A stretch of 64,000 bases of DNA from Pedobacter psychrodurus (GTDB lineage Bacteria > Bacteroidota > Bacteroidia > Sphingobacteriales > Sphingobacteriaceae). Positions 36,801-46,161 of the stretch are shown here, piece after piece. The stretch spans positions 1-64,000 of the forward strand of contig NZ_SJSO01000018.1 of the NCBI RefSeq assembly GCF_004331735.1. The letters are read 5' to 3'. The stretch's first letter is position 1. Each line of letters begins with the position of its first letter. Made by a program: the position numbers and the translations under genes. The notes under the pieces are model-generated. The model was given only the letters and a program-made list of their open reading frames with translations. It searched no databases and had not been told where the DNA came from.

Positions 36801-39800
36801 CAAACACATTTAGGCTCCGTAAAAACGCAGATTGGCCATACCAAATGCGCCGCCGGAATTGCAGGTTTAATCAAAGCATCACTCTCGGTTTACCATGGCA
36901 TTAAACCCCCAACAATCAACTTAAAAACACCAAATAGTTTCTACAATGCCCAAACCAGTCCATTTGCTTTCCATACCGAGGCTGGTTTATGGATGGAAGA
37001 AAAACGATATGCTGGCGTAAGTGCTTTTGGTTTTGGCGGAACAAATTTCCATGCGGTATTAGAAAGTGCTCAAAATACCGAAAGCAAAAATTCGATCTTA
37101 AAATCGTGGCCTTCTGAGCTTTTTGTTTTCAGAGGAGATACTTATGAGGAAGCTAAAACACGTATAATCTCCGTAAAAAACCTTTTAGAACTGAACGATC
37201 AGATCGAACTAAAAGATATTGCCTATAGCCTGGCAACTGCTGACACAAAACCTGTTCAATTAAGCATCGTTGCCAATCATGCTGAAGATCTGGTGATGAA
37301 AATCGACCTTGTTTTATCTGGCGTAGAAAGTAAAGACACTTACCTTACCCAAAAACAGGAGGGCAAGGTAGCCTTTATGTTTCCAGGTCAAGGTAGCCAA
37401 AGGGTAAATATGGCAAGAGATCTTTTCGTTGTTTTTCCAGAAATGAGAAAACTCCTGAAAGCTTATCCTGAATACGAAAAAGTCCTTTTTCCAAATACAG
37501 TATTTAATGATGCTGATGCAAAAGCACAAAAAGAGCGCATCAAAGATACCCGCATGGCACAACCGTTATTGGGTATTGTTGATCTGGCGATAGCTAACTT
37601 CTTAAAATCATTGGGCATTTTGCCTGATATGGTTGCTGGCCATAGTTATGGCGAATTGCCTGCACTTTGTTTTGCAGGTGCTTTTGATGAAGAAGTTTTG
37701 GTTCACTTAAGCGCAGAAAGAGCAAAATCTATTTTAAATGCAGTAGAAAACGGTGATCCGGGTACTATGCTTGCTGTAAGTGCAAAACAAGAAGACCTTG
37801 CCAAATACCTGGGCGACATCAAAGATGTGTATCCGGTAAACTTTAATGCGCCAACACAATGTGTAATTGCAGGTAGCACTGCAGCTATTGGCCAATTAGC
37901 GGCAGTTTTAAAAGAAGCCAAAATATCTTTCCGTCCGCTTGAAGTAGCCTGCGCATTCCATAGCCCTTTGGTGGCCAAATCGAAACAGCTTTACCAGCAA
38001 GTGCTTTCAGGTGTAAACTTTAATGATCTTACAATCCCGGTATGGTCTAACACTACGGCAAAAGAATACCCTGTTAAAGCTGCAGCAGTTAAAGAACGTT
38101 TAACCGACCATTTGATAAAACCTGTCCTTTTTGTTGAAGAACTAAGGGATATGTATGCTGCCGGAGCCAGGGTTTTCGTAGAAGTTGGCCCTGGCAAGGT
38201 GTTAAGCGGTTTAACCAAAGCTTGCATCGGCAAAGACGAAGTGATTTTACACACCGAAGATCAAGGTCAGAACAAACTCAGCAATTTGTTGGGTACTCTG
38301 GCGGGTTATATGGCAACTGGCCGCGAAATCAAGCTCGAAAAATTATTCGAAGGCCGTTCAGTTAAAGTCATCAAATTGGATGAACCTTCAATTTATAAAA
38401 AAAGTCCGGCAATCTGGTACGTGAACGGCCAACATGCTGTTCCATCAACAGGTAAACTTCCGGCAAATGGTGCCTCCCCTATCACTAAACCGATTATCCT
38501 TATGAATAACACCTCTACACCAACTGAAAATCAACAGGTTAATGGCTCAGCTAAAGATTTGATGATGCAGGAGTATCTGCACAGCATGAAAATGTTGATT
38601 CAAGCACAACGCGATGTGATGCTTTCCTTTTTAGGACAGGCACCTGCAATGCCTTCGCAAATCATTAGTCAACCTTTAACATCATATCAGGCACCTCAAC
38701 CTGTCCGTATTGAAAATCAGATTACGATAAAACAGGAAGTACCACAAGCGCAAACTATCGAAATTACGCCAGTAATTGCACAAAAAGACTTAAAACTGGT
38801 GCTTTTGCAAATTGTGAGCGATAAAACTGGCTATCCACAAGAAATGCTGGGCATGGAAATGGATCTTGAAGCCGATTTAAGTATCGATTCGATTAAACGT
38901 GTAGAAATTATTGGTGCTTTACGCACCGAATTGGGTGGTTTTTCTCAACTAAACCTTCCAGAAGATAAAATTATGGAACAGCTTGCCGGCCTTAAAACCT
39001 TAAGCAGCCTGGTAAACTGGATTAAAGAAAACACTACTCAACCAGCTGCTCCTAGTGCGTCCGCTCCGGTAGCGATGCCAACAAGTCAGCCTGAACAGAC
39101 GAAATTCTCATTAGATCAGTTAAAATCGGCCATTCTTGATGTGGTGAGTGAAAAAACCGGCTATCCAAAAGAAATGCTGGGCATGGATTTAGATCTTGAA
39201 GCGGATTTAAGTATTGATTCGATTAAAAGGATGGAAATTATCGCCTCTTTAAAAGAAAAAATCGGATTTGGTTCGCAAGGCGACCAGGCTGATGATTTAA
39301 TGGAAAAACTGGCCGCAATCAAAACCTTAAATGCCCTGATTAACTGGATTGCCGATGTTGAAGCAGAAAGCTCGGAGGTGCTTACAGCAGCAAAAAAGCT
39401 TATTGAGGAGAGCATCGATGATCAAACGGCTAAAGAAAAATTATCCCGTTTAAGATTTGAGCTAACTCCTGCTGCGCTTACCGTTACAGAAGCAGCCATT
39501 TTAAAAGGTCAGCGTTTTGCCTTAACCAATGATGGTGGCGGGCAAGCGATTAAAATCAAGAAAGTTCTGGAGAAACATGGCGCCATTGCCGATCTGGTGA
39601 GCTTTGAAGATTCATTGGATGGCTACCAGGGACTCATCATTTTGAACATGTTCGAAGCACAGCAAAAAGTGGGCATACTTGATCATTTCGCAACCATTAA
39701 AAAACTAAACTTTGATACTGTAAAATGGGTTTACCTAATTGCAGATACCAAACAGTATTTTAACGATCAATCGGATATCTCTTTCTTAAGAAATTACCAG

Positions 39801-40856
39801 GGTTACTCGGGTTTCTTTAAAAGTTTAGACCGTGAATATGAGCATACCAAATGCCGTTTTATCAGTCTGGAAACAAAAATGTCTCCTGATGAAATTACCA
39901 ATATTACCTTAAACGAGATCTTGAATCCGGATAAACCTTCGGAGATTATTTACAACGACCATAAAAGGCATATTATGGAGCTTGTGCCTCATCAATTAAG
40001 CACTGAAACTGATGCACACATCCATTTGGATAAAGATGCAGTAGTGATGGTTTTAGGTGGTGCGCAAGGCATTACCGCCGAATTGATGATCCATTTTGCG
40101 AAAGATTATCCTTGCAGGTATATTTTGGTGGGCCGTTCTGCAAATCCAATAGCTTCGGCAAACGAAGCCAGTTCTTCGCTGAAAACCAAAGATGAGATCA
40201 GGCAATATGTGATTAAACAGGGTGAAATTAAAAAACCTGCAGAAATAGAGCAAGAAACTAACAGGATTTATAAAAACAACCAGATTTTACGTTGCATCAC
40301 AACCTTAGAAGAAGGTGGATCTACTGTGGTTTACGAATCTTTAGATCTTAAAGATGAAGAAGCACTGACCCGTTTGATCAACCAGGTTTACGAAGATTAT
40401 GGCCGTATTGATGGTGTAGTACATGGCGCAGGTTTACTGGAAGATAAACTCTTCCATAGCAAAACTTCTGAATCATTCGGACGTGTTTTTGACACCAAAG
40501 TAACACCGTTAAGGGTATTGGCTGAGCAATTAAGACCAGAAACACAATTTGTGATCCTGTTCTCGAGTATCGCTTCTGTTTATGGAAACCGCGGACAAAC
40601 CGATTATGCCGCAGCAAACAGTGTAATGGATAAATATGCCTGGGCCTTAAAACAGAAAATTCAAGGCAAGGTAATGGCCATTAACTGGGGGCCATGGAAA
40701 GGCGCAGGTATGGTTTCGCCAACATTGGAGAAAGAATACCAACGCAGGGGAATTGCCTTAATCCCTTTACAAGATGGAATGGAAACTTTCTTGAACGAAC
40801 TTAAATATGGTAAAGAAAGCCAGGTATTAATCATGGCTGGAAACACCTGGACATAG
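33819..40856 (+). CDS. PUFA-synthase-like megasynthase 1: NMO-like region, KS-AT-ACP-ACP-KR
   Basis: 2345 aa, cytoplasmic. Domains in order (rough residues): a divergent nitronate-monooxygenase-like barrel (1-215, WVQGGVGIHTAASLMAQGAEG); a second, more canonical one (285-600, YPIAQGPMTRVSD, ECGGHVGP, FFAGGIHD) resembling the PfaD-type enoyl reductase; a ketosynthase (645-1095) with Cys in VDAACASS, EAHGTG and GHTKCAAG; an acyltransferase (1180-1480) with GHSYGE and AFHSP; two acyl-carrier domains (about 1690 and 1800) each with LSIDSIKR, the PUFA-synthase style motif; and a ketoreductase (2070-2345) with LGGAQGIT and SSIASVYGNRGQTDYAAAN. All catalytic residues I checked are present. It would elongate, ketoreduce and enoyl-reduce a chain. 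Dehydration must come from the partner encoded 21 bp downstream. The product is unknown. Confidence 0.9.
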   Translation: MNKHAIIGVTPFEIPDSRLVSNLQKADCFPVLSLGHSIVDAENAIQSLIALGISDFGVSINFAEIADIDLPTQVSLIITPYDFALTRKTSAKIIYQVFDLESALNAQANGADGIVVKGNEGAGRVAYESSFVLFQRIIKAITSIPVWVQGGVGIHTAASLMAQGAEGIILDSQLALFPECSAPEELKVICGKLSGTETKLIDNCRVLARPNSPALAENIDYKGLQQYFKGYDLETNYLPMGQDIALSIDLVSKYKKLDKLVFGIKEAIYGHLKQAKAINIIKANNSLAKDLNITYPIAQGPMTRVSDVAPFADAVSEAGALSFIALSLLKGTSAKNLIDETKKLAGEKTWGVGILGFAPQELRDEQQEYILNAKPPVLLIAGGRPSQAKPFEKAGIKTFLHVPSASLLDMFLKEGAKRFVFEGRECGGHVGPLSSMVLWEKQIERLLKEENPESISVFFAGGIHDAFSTAFISVMAAPLAAKGMKIGVLMGTAYLYTKEAVSTGAILDKFQQEAMQANETVLLETAPGHETRCLNSSFATFFNEEKKKLQVEGMDKKEIWAKLETLNVGRLRIAAKGIERRGDELVKIDEAEQTDLGMYMIGQIAPMHKEVMSLLDLHQDVADNNYSHILNATLSSPPENKAKALDVAIVGMACIFPGAKNLEEYWRNIILGKDSVTEVPDERWNKELYYNPDSTAGDMSHSKWGGFIPRIDFDPLEFGIPPQSLAAIEPTQLLTLMVAKQAMQHAGYADGGVDNENVSVIIGAEGGNDLANSYSFRGFYKQVFGEMPAEVDAVLPKTTEDSFPGILANVISGRITNRLNLGGRNYTVDAACASSLAAIDLACQELFLEKSDMVLAGGADLHNGINDYLMFSSTHALSKKGRCATFDAEADGIALGEGIAMIVLKRYDDALRDGDTIYSIIKGVGGSSDGKSLGLTAPRKNGQVNALERAYSQAGITPSLVGLVEAHGTGTVVGDKTEISALTDMLNQSGAIAGQTHLGSVKTQIGHTKCAAGIAGLIKASLSVYHGIKPPTINLKTPNSFYNAQTSPFAFHTEAGLWMEEKRYAGVSAFGFGGTNFHAVLESAQNTESKNSILKSWPSELFVFRGDTYEEAKTRIISVKNLLELNDQIELKDIAYSLATADTKPVQLSIVANHAEDLVMKIDLVLSGVESKDTYLTQKQEGKVAFMFPGQGSQRVNMARDLFVVFPEMRKLLKAYPEYEKVLFPNTVFNDADAKAQKERIKDTRMAQPLLGIVDLAIANFLKSLGILPDMVAGHSYGELPALCFAGAFDEEVLVHLSAERAKSILNAVENGDPGTMLAVSAKQEDLAKYLGDIKDVYPVNFNAPTQCVIAGSTAAIGQLAAVLKEAKISFRPLEVACAFHSPLVAKSKQLYQQVLSGVNFNDLTIPVWSNTTAKEYPVKAAAVKERLTDHLIKPVLFVEELRDMYAAGARVFVEVGPGKVLSGLTKACIGKDEVILHTEDQGQNKLSNLLGTLAGYMATGREIKLEKLFEGRSVKVIKLDEPSIYKKSPAIWYVNGQHAVPSTGKLPANGASPITKPIILMNNTSTPTENQQVNGSAKDLMMQEYLHSMKMLIQAQRDVMLSFLGQAPAMPSQIISQPLTSYQAPQPVRIENQITIKQEVPQAQTIEITPVIAQKDLKLVLLQIVSDKTGYPQEMLGMEMDLEADLSIDSIKRVEIIGALRTELGGFSQLNLPEDKIMEQLAGLKTLSSLVNWIKENTTQPAAPSASAPVAMPTSQPEQTKFSLDQLKSAILDVVSEKTGYPKEMLGMDLDLEADLSIDSIKRMEIIASLKEKIGFGSQGDQADDLMEKLAAIKTLNALINWIADVEAESSEVLTAAKKLIEESIDDQTAKEKLSRLRFELTPAALTVTEAAILKGQRFALTNDGGGQAIKIKKVLEKHGAIADLVSFEDSLDGYQGLIILNMFEAQQKVGILDHFATIKKLNFDTVKWVYLIADTKQYFNDQSDISFLRNYQGYSGFFKSLDREYEHTKCRFISLETKMSPDEITNITLNEILNPDKPSEIIYNDHKRHIMELVPHQLSTETDAHIHLDKDAVVMVLGGAQGITAELMIHFAKDYPCRYILVGRSANPIASANEASSSLKTKDEIRQYVIKQGEIKKPAEIEQETNRIYKNNQILRCITTLEEGGSTVVYESLDLKDEEALTRLINQVYEDYGRIDGVVHGAGLLEDKLFHSKTSESFGRVFDTKVTPLRVLAEQLRPETQFVILFSSIASVYGNRGQTDYAAANSVMDKYAWALKQKIQGKVMAINWGPWKGAGMVSPTLEKEYQRRGIALIPLQDGMETFLNELKYGKESQVLIMAGNTWT

Positions 40857-40877
40857 AATCCCGTAACCAAACAGCAG

Positions 40878-43800
40878 ATGAAGAAAAGCGATGTAGCAAT
40901 TATTGGAATGTCATGCATTTTTCCTGGTGCGAAAGATATGCAGACCTTTTGGGAGAATATTATCAACCGGGTAGATTCTACGCAGCAGGTTCCGACCGAC
41001 CGGATAGACCCTGTACATTTCGATAAGAACTTGAGCGGGGTAGATCGTTTTTATTGCAATCGGGGCGGTTTTATCCCCGATCATCAATTCGATCCACAAC
41101 GCTTTGGCATTTTACCCTTAGCTGTTGAAGGTACCGAGCCCGATCATCTGTTAACCTTAGATCTGGTTCATCAGGCGCTGGAAGATGCTTCGGTATTTGA
41201 AAAAAAATACTCCCTCGATAAAACAGGGATCATCATCGGCAAAGGCAATTATGTGGGGCCTGGTGCAACACGTGCCATCGAAATTGTACGTACCGGCGAA
41301 CAGATTTCAAGCGTTTTGAAAGATTTGATGCCACAACTTACCGAAGCAGAAATAGAAAAAGTAAAGCGCGAATTTCAATTGCGTAAAGGCCGTTTCAGTG
41401 CCGATACCGCTATGGGATTGATCCCTAATTTAGTGGCTTCATTAGTGGCTAATCGTCTTAATTTAGGCGGATTGGCTTTTACTTTAGATGCCGCATGTGC
41501 CAGTTCGCTTATCGCAGTTGATCATGGTGTACAGGAATTAAATAGTGGCCGTTGCGATATGATTATTGCTGGCGGTGTACATTTAGGTCAGAATGCGGCT
41601 TTTTGGAGCATATTCTCTCAGCTGGGTGCCTTATCCAAACAGGAAAAAATAAAACCATTCGATCAAAATGCAGATGGATTAATTATAGGCGAAGGTTGTG
41701 GCTTTGTGGTACTTAAGCGCCTCGAAGATGCCATCAGGGATCAAGATAAAATCTATTCGGTAATTAAAGGTGTGGGCATTAGCAGCGATGGCAGTGGAAC
41801 CAGCGTAATGAGTCCATCGGTTAAAGGCCAGCTAAAAGCCATTACCGAAGCCTGGAAAAACGCAGAATTAGAAAGTAAAAATATTGGCTATTTAGAAGCC
41901 CATGGAACAGGTACCCCACTTGGCGATAAAACTGAGGTAGAAACTTTAAAACAGTTTTTTGGTCAGGATGCAGATCTGCCAAAAGCGGGTATTGGTTCTG
42001 TTAAATCGAACATCGGCCATGCCATGCCTGCAGCAGGAATTGCCGGTTTGATCAAATCGAGCTTGGCTTTGTACCACGGCATCATCCCTCCCACTTTACA
42101 TTGCGATGAACCCGTAGCTCAATTGGCCGAAACTCGTTTTTCTGCCGTGCAAAAAGCAATAGACTGGAACCAATCGGGTTTACCAAAACTGGCGGCCGTA
42201 AATGCATTTGGCTTTGGTGGCATCAATGCCCATGTGGTGTTAACTGCCTACGATACGCCTAAAAAAGATGAAGTATTGGTCATCGCAAGACCAAGTCATG
42301 AGGCTTTGATCGAATCGCTCGAAAATGGAGATTATAGCATTGGTAATGGCAATTTCCGCTTGGTGTTGTTCAATCCAAATCCCGAAAGGATCAAAAAAGC
42401 CTTAAAAATTGTAGCTAAAAATTCTACCTGGAGAAATAAACAGGATATATGGTATACCAATTCGCCGTTATTGGCGAATGATGGAAAAATAGCTTTCGTT
42501 TTTCCGGGTTTAGACGGACTTGCAGGTGGAGAATTTAAAACCGTAGCCGATTATTTCAATATTAATATCGACGAAAACGACAAAGAGGATGGCCTTTTAA
42601 GCGAAGCACTCAACATACTGAACAAAAGCAGTGTTTTAGATCAGGCCTTAAAACAATTGGGTGTTAAATCTGATATGAACGCAGGTCACAGCCTTGGCGA
42701 ATGGCTTGCAGCAAGATCTTCAGAACTGGCAGAAGAAAGTTCGGTAATGAATTTACTGAATGTGCTTAACCCCGAAACATTTGAACTGAAAGATTCGCGT
42801 TTTATTGCCGTGGGTTGCGGTTTAGATACACTTCAACCCATAATCGAAAGTATACCCGATTTATACCTTTCAAACGATAACTGCCCGCAGCAAGTCATCC
42901 TCTGCGGTAGTAAAATTGCATTGGATGAACTCGTACCGATATTAAAAGTGAAACAGATTTTTCATCAGATTTTGCCTTTTCAATCAGGTTTCCACTCCCC
43001 ATTTGTAGCCGATAAACTAGGCTTGATCCTCGAAGGTATGCAGGATATGCAGTTCCGGAAAACCACCACACCGCTTTGGTCTGCCACTACATTAGAAACC
43101 TATCCCGAAGGTTTCGAAGCCATCCGCCAGTTAAGTGCCGAACATTTAATTAAACCTGTACGTTTCCGTGAGCTTACCGAAAAGTTATATGCGGAAGGCG
43201 CACGTGTTTTTATTCAAGTTGGTTCAGGTGGTTTGGTCGGTTTTATCGATGATACCTTAAAAGGAAAAGAGATCAGCACCATCAGTGCCAATGTGCCGAT
43301 CCGTTCGGGCATTACGCAACTGCAAAGGGTTTTGGCTGCACTTTTTATCGAAGGAAAAGAAATTGGCTTGTCTTATTTGGGCAATATCAAATCAAATCCT
43401 CCACAAAAAAACAAAGGCATTAAACTCGAACTGGGTTCGCCGATTATTCATAACCTGCAAACACTTAAAGGCTTAACCATTAAGCAGCCTCAGCCATCAC
43501 AACAAAAAACACTCGTTGAGGCCAAACATCCCGTTTTACAGGCTTTTAATGAGAATGTAATGGAGATGATCAACATGCAAAGCGAAATGATCGAACTATT
43601 CGAAAATGCTGCATTACAGGTTGATCAGCCAAGCAATTGGGCACCAGCTAAACCAACAAAACCAGCTAGGCAGCCTTTTAACAAAACGCTTGATGTAAGT
43701 TTGGATAACTGTCCTTACCTTATTGATCACTCACTATTAAGGCAGCCAAAAGGCTGGCCAACGGTTGAAGATATGGATCCGGTGATACCGATGACCATGA

Positions 43801-45113
43801 TTTTTGAAGTGTTTGCTGAAATCGCCAACGAACAATCGCCCGAAGAAAAAGTGCAGAAAATCATGAACATGCGGGTTTTCCAATGGATGAATGTAGTTAA
43901 ACCTTTTCAGGAAACCGTAACTGGCGAATGGAATGACGAGCAAAGGGTTTATCTTAATTTAGAACGTTTTGCCAACGCAGAAGTGCAGTTAGCTGCACAG
44001 TTAAATCCTGCTCCAAACAGAACTTTCGATATTGGAAAATTACTGGATATTGATCGTACTTCCGCACAGATTTACGATGCCCACATGTTCCACGGACCAG
44101 ATTATCAAGGGATCAAAAAACTGACCGCAGTTGGTAAAAAAGGAATTACAGGCATCATTGAAGCATCAGGCGGAAAAGGTTCATTGCTCGATAATGCTGG
44201 TCAGTTATTTGGTTTATGGCTTCAGCTCACTTTAGAAAAAGATCGGATTGCTTTCCCGGTTAAAATTCAGGAAATCGAATTTTTCGGTGATATGGCCGAT
44301 CAGAAAGGTACGTTCGAATGTACCTGCGTACTCACCGAAATCAACGATGAATTTGCCACTGCCGATATCGTCATGAAAAGAGACAGCATAACCTGGCTCA
44401 TTATATCAGGCTGGCAAAACCGTAGATTGGAAATAGACGAACCGCTTTGGAATGTCTCGATGTCGCCACTGCACAACCGTTTATCAGAAGAAGTTGCACC
44501 AGGTGTTTTCCTTTTTGGCAATGCTTATTCGCGTGTGGTATCATGGGATTTTATCCTGAAGAGATATTTCAACCAGACAGAGAAAAAGCACCACCAGAAC
44601 CTCTTACCCAATAAAAGAAAAACCTGGATGATCAGTCGAGTGGCGGCGAAAGATGCCGTTCGGAATTTATTGAATACACAGAAAAACCAGGCCTGTTATC
44701 CCATCACCTTCGAAATTTATTCGGATGAATTCCGCAAACCTTACGTTAAAGGTGGTTTAACAGATAACATCAATATCTCTATTGCCCATAAAGGTACCGA
44801 TGCTGTTGGCATAGCACGTTTTAACGAACCGGTAGGCATCGATATCGAACATATTGAAGAGCGAAGTGCAGGCTTTTTCGATCTTGTGTTTAACGACCAT
44901 GAAATGGCTTTGCTCGAAAGTCGGGATAAAATAGAATGGGCAACCCGCTTTTGGGTAGCTAAAGAAGCCTATGGAAAATACCTGGGCAAAGGTTTACAAG
45001 GCAATCCAAAAGCCTATACTGTTGAAACAATTAACGGCGAAGAATTGCGCATCAACAACATCAAAATCAAAACAATCAAACATAAAAACTATATCATCGG
45101 ATGGACACTATAA
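40878..45113 (+). CDS. PUFA-synthase-like megasynthase 2: KS-AT-DH-phosphopantetheinyl transferase
   Basis: 1411 aa. KS (1-450) with an intact triad: Cys in DAACASS about 207, His in EAHGTG about 342 and His in SNIGH about 380. It is therefore not a Cys-less chain-length factor. AT (535-790) with GHSLGE and FHSPF. A linker of about 130 residues is followed by a product-template/PS-DH-like double hotdog (940-1160) with the catalytic His in LIDHSLL and Asp in LLDNAGQLFGLW. The C-terminus is a Sfp-like phosphopantetheinyl transferase (1230-1411) with VGIDIEHI and WVAKEAYGKYLGKGL. It supplies the dehydratase and the ACP-activating enzyme missing from megasynthase 1. The stop overlaps the next gene, an ACP, by 13 bp, so translation is coupled. 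Confidence 0.9.
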   Translation: MKKSDVAIIGMSCIFPGAKDMQTFWENIINRVDSTQQVPTDRIDPVHFDKNLSGVDRFYCNRGGFIPDHQFDPQRFGILPLAVEGTEPDHLLTLDLVHQALEDASVFEKKYSLDKTGIIIGKGNYVGPGATRAIEIVRTGEQISSVLKDLMPQLTEAEIEKVKREFQLRKGRFSADTAMGLIPNLVASLVANRLNLGGLAFTLDAACASSLIAVDHGVQELNSGRCDMIIAGGVHLGQNAAFWSIFSQLGALSKQEKIKPFDQNADGLIIGEGCGFVVLKRLEDAIRDQDKIYSVIKGVGISSDGSGTSVMSPSVKGQLKAITEAWKNAELESKNIGYLEAHGTGTPLGDKTEVETLKQFFGQDADLPKAGIGSVKSNIGHAMPAAGIAGLIKSSLALYHGIIPPTLHCDEPVAQLAETRFSAVQKAIDWNQSGLPKLAAVNAFGFGGINAHVVLTAYDTPKKDEVLVIARPSHEALIESLENGDYSIGNGNFRLVLFNPNPERIKKALKIVAKNSTWRNKQDIWYTNSPLLANDGKIAFVFPGLDGLAGGEFKTVADYFNINIDENDKEDGLLSEALNILNKSSVLDQALKQLGVKSDMNAGHSLGEWLAARSSELAEESSVMNLLNVLNPETFELKDSRFIAVGCGLDTLQPIIESIPDLYLSNDNCPQQVILCGSKIALDELVPILKVKQIFHQILPFQSGFHSPFVADKLGLILEGMQDMQFRKTTTPLWSATTLETYPEGFEAIRQLSAEHLIKPVRFRELTEKLYAEGARVFIQVGSGGLVGFIDDTLKGKEISTISANVPIRSGITQLQRVLAALFIEGKEIGLSYLGNIKSNPPQKNKGIKLELGSPIIHNLQTLKGLTIKQPQPSQQKTLVEAKHPVLQAFNENVMEMINMQSEMIELFENAALQVDQPSNWAPAKPTKPARQPFNKTLDVSLDNCPYLIDHSLLRQPKGWPTVEDMDPVIPMTMIFEVFAEIANEQSPEEKVQKIMNMRVFQWMNVVKPFQETVTGEWNDEQRVYLNLERFANAEVQLAAQLNPAPNRTFDIGKLLDIDRTSAQIYDAHMFHGPDYQGIKKLTAVGKKGITGIIEASGGKGSLLDNAGQLFGLWLQLTLEKDRIAFPVKIQEIEFFGDMADQKGTFECTCVLTEINDEFATADIVMKRDSITWLIISGWQNRRLEIDEPLWNVSMSPLHNRLSEEVAPGVFLFGNAYSRVVSWDFILKRYFNQTEKKHHQNLLPNKRKTWMISRVAAKDAVRNLLNTQKNQACYPITFEIYSDEFRKPYVKGGLTDNINISIAHKGTDAVGIARFNEPVGIDIEHIEERSAGFFDLVFNDHEMALLESRDKIEWATRFWVAKEAYGKYLGKGLQGNPKAYTVETINGEELRINNIKIKTIKHKNYIIGWTL

Positions 45114-45397
45114 CTACAAAATTAAGCAGCGAAGAAATCTTTAACCTCATGAAACAATTCATCACCGAAGTAATCGGCGAAGAATTTGTTGAAGAAATGG
45201 ATATCACCCCTGAAAGTTCTTTCACCAAAGACCTTGAAATGGACAGCATCGAAATTGTATCCTTCTCTGAAAAAATTAAAGCACACTTCGGCGAACAGAT
45301 CGATTTTACGGGCTGGCTATCATCAATGGATCTAGATCAGCTGATCAACTTAAACCTGGGTATGATCATCTCTTATATCGAAGAATGCCAATCATAA
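45101..45397 (+). CDS. Free-standing acyl carrier protein
   Basis: 98 aa, the ACP size. The helix-II attachment motif is LEMDSIEIVSFSEKI with the phosphopantetheine Ser near residue 48. It differs from the LSIDSIKR of the in-cis ACP domains, so it is not a fragment of the synthase and probably serves a separate step, such as accepting the finished chain or presenting an acyl group to the downstream acyltransferases. The start overlaps megasynthase 2 by 13 bp and the end overlaps the hydrolase gene by 13 bp, which indicates tight stoichiometric co-translation. Confidence 0.9.
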   Translation: MDTITTKLSSEEIFNLMKQFITEVIGEEFVEEMDITPESSFTKDLEMDSIEIVSFSEKIKAHFGEQIDFTGWLSSMDLDQLINLNLGMIISYIEECQS

Positions 45398-46149
45398 CGG
45401 TAAACGGCAAATCGGTTCACATTCAGGAGCTCAATAAAGAAGCTGCTGAAACCATCATCCTGGTTCATGGGATGTTCAGCAACCTGTCTGTCTATTATTT
45501 TAACATCGCGCCGCTCCTGGCCACAAAATATCATGTGGTACTTTATGACCTTAAAAGTCATGGCATGAGCGAAAAGGCTTTAATGGGATACGATCTGGAG
45601 AGCATGACTAACGACCTATTTGCATTAATGGAGGCATTAAATCTACAGCAGGTACATTTAGGTGGTTATAGTTTTGGTGGACTAATCGCCTTAAAAATGG
45701 CCATCCGCTTTCCCAAACGCATTAACAAACTGGCGATAATTGAAGCACCAGATCCGAATGACGATAAAACAAGGGGGATTATTGATGAGTACAGCCGTGA
45801 ATTTTTGGAGCATTATGTCGAAAACTTTACCGATACCACAAAAGTGAAAATGGGTAAAAGGCAAATGGAGCGCAACCACCGTATGTACGAGTATCTTTTT
45901 TATCAAACTTCGATTAAAACCGACATGGAACTGGAAAAAGACTTTTTCGGCAGCCCTGCAATCGAAACCATAAAACAGTCTACCCTATTGCTATATGGCA
46001 CCGATTCCAATTGCCTTAACGCAGGTAAACATTTAGATGGAATAATTGAAAATGCCTCATTAATTGCTTTACCTGGAGATCATAATATCCCAATACAACA
46101 ACCATTGGTAATCGCCGAAGCATTGTTAAACTTCTTTCAGGAAATATAA
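45385..46149 (+). CDS. Alpha/beta hydrolase, candidate chain-releasing thioesterase
   Basis: 254 aa, no signal peptide. Alpha/beta-hydrolase landmarks: the oxyanion-region HGMFSNLS, nucleophile elbow GGYSFGG (Ser about 95), LLYGTDSNC (Asp) and LPGDHNIP (His about 234). The triad is complete. Position after the ACP in a synthase operon suggests release of the acyl chain from the ACP by hydrolysis or transfer. The sequence itself does not prove thioesterase activity, and it could also be an esterase acting on the finished lipid. It overlaps the ACP gene by 13 bp and precedes the first glycosyltransferase by 12 bp. Confidence 0.8.
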   Translation: MPIITVNGKSVHIQELNKEAAETIILVHGMFSNLSVYYFNIAPLLATKYHVVLYDLKSHGMSEKALMGYDLESMTNDLFALMEALNLQQVHLGGYSFGGLIALKMAIRFPKRINKLAIIEAPDPNDDKTRGIIDEYSREFLEHYVENFTDTTKVKMGKRQMERNHRMYEYLFYQTSIKTDMELEKDFFGSPAIETIKQSTLLLYGTDSNCLNAGKHLDGIIENASLIALPGDHNIPIQQPLVIAEALLNFFQEI

Positions 46150-46161
46150 AATTAAACACAC

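Noticed and set aside
40878..42230. Second ketosynthase as an inactive chain-length factor, as in PfaC
   Set aside because: Cys in DAACASS and both His residues (EAHGTG, SNIGH) are intact, so it should condense.
33819..45113. A canonical EPA/DHA synthase
   Set aside because: There are only two in-cis ACPs instead of the usual four to nine, no KS-CLF pair and no FabA-like double dehydratase, and the downstream sugar and acyl transfer genes are not part of EPA/DHA loci.
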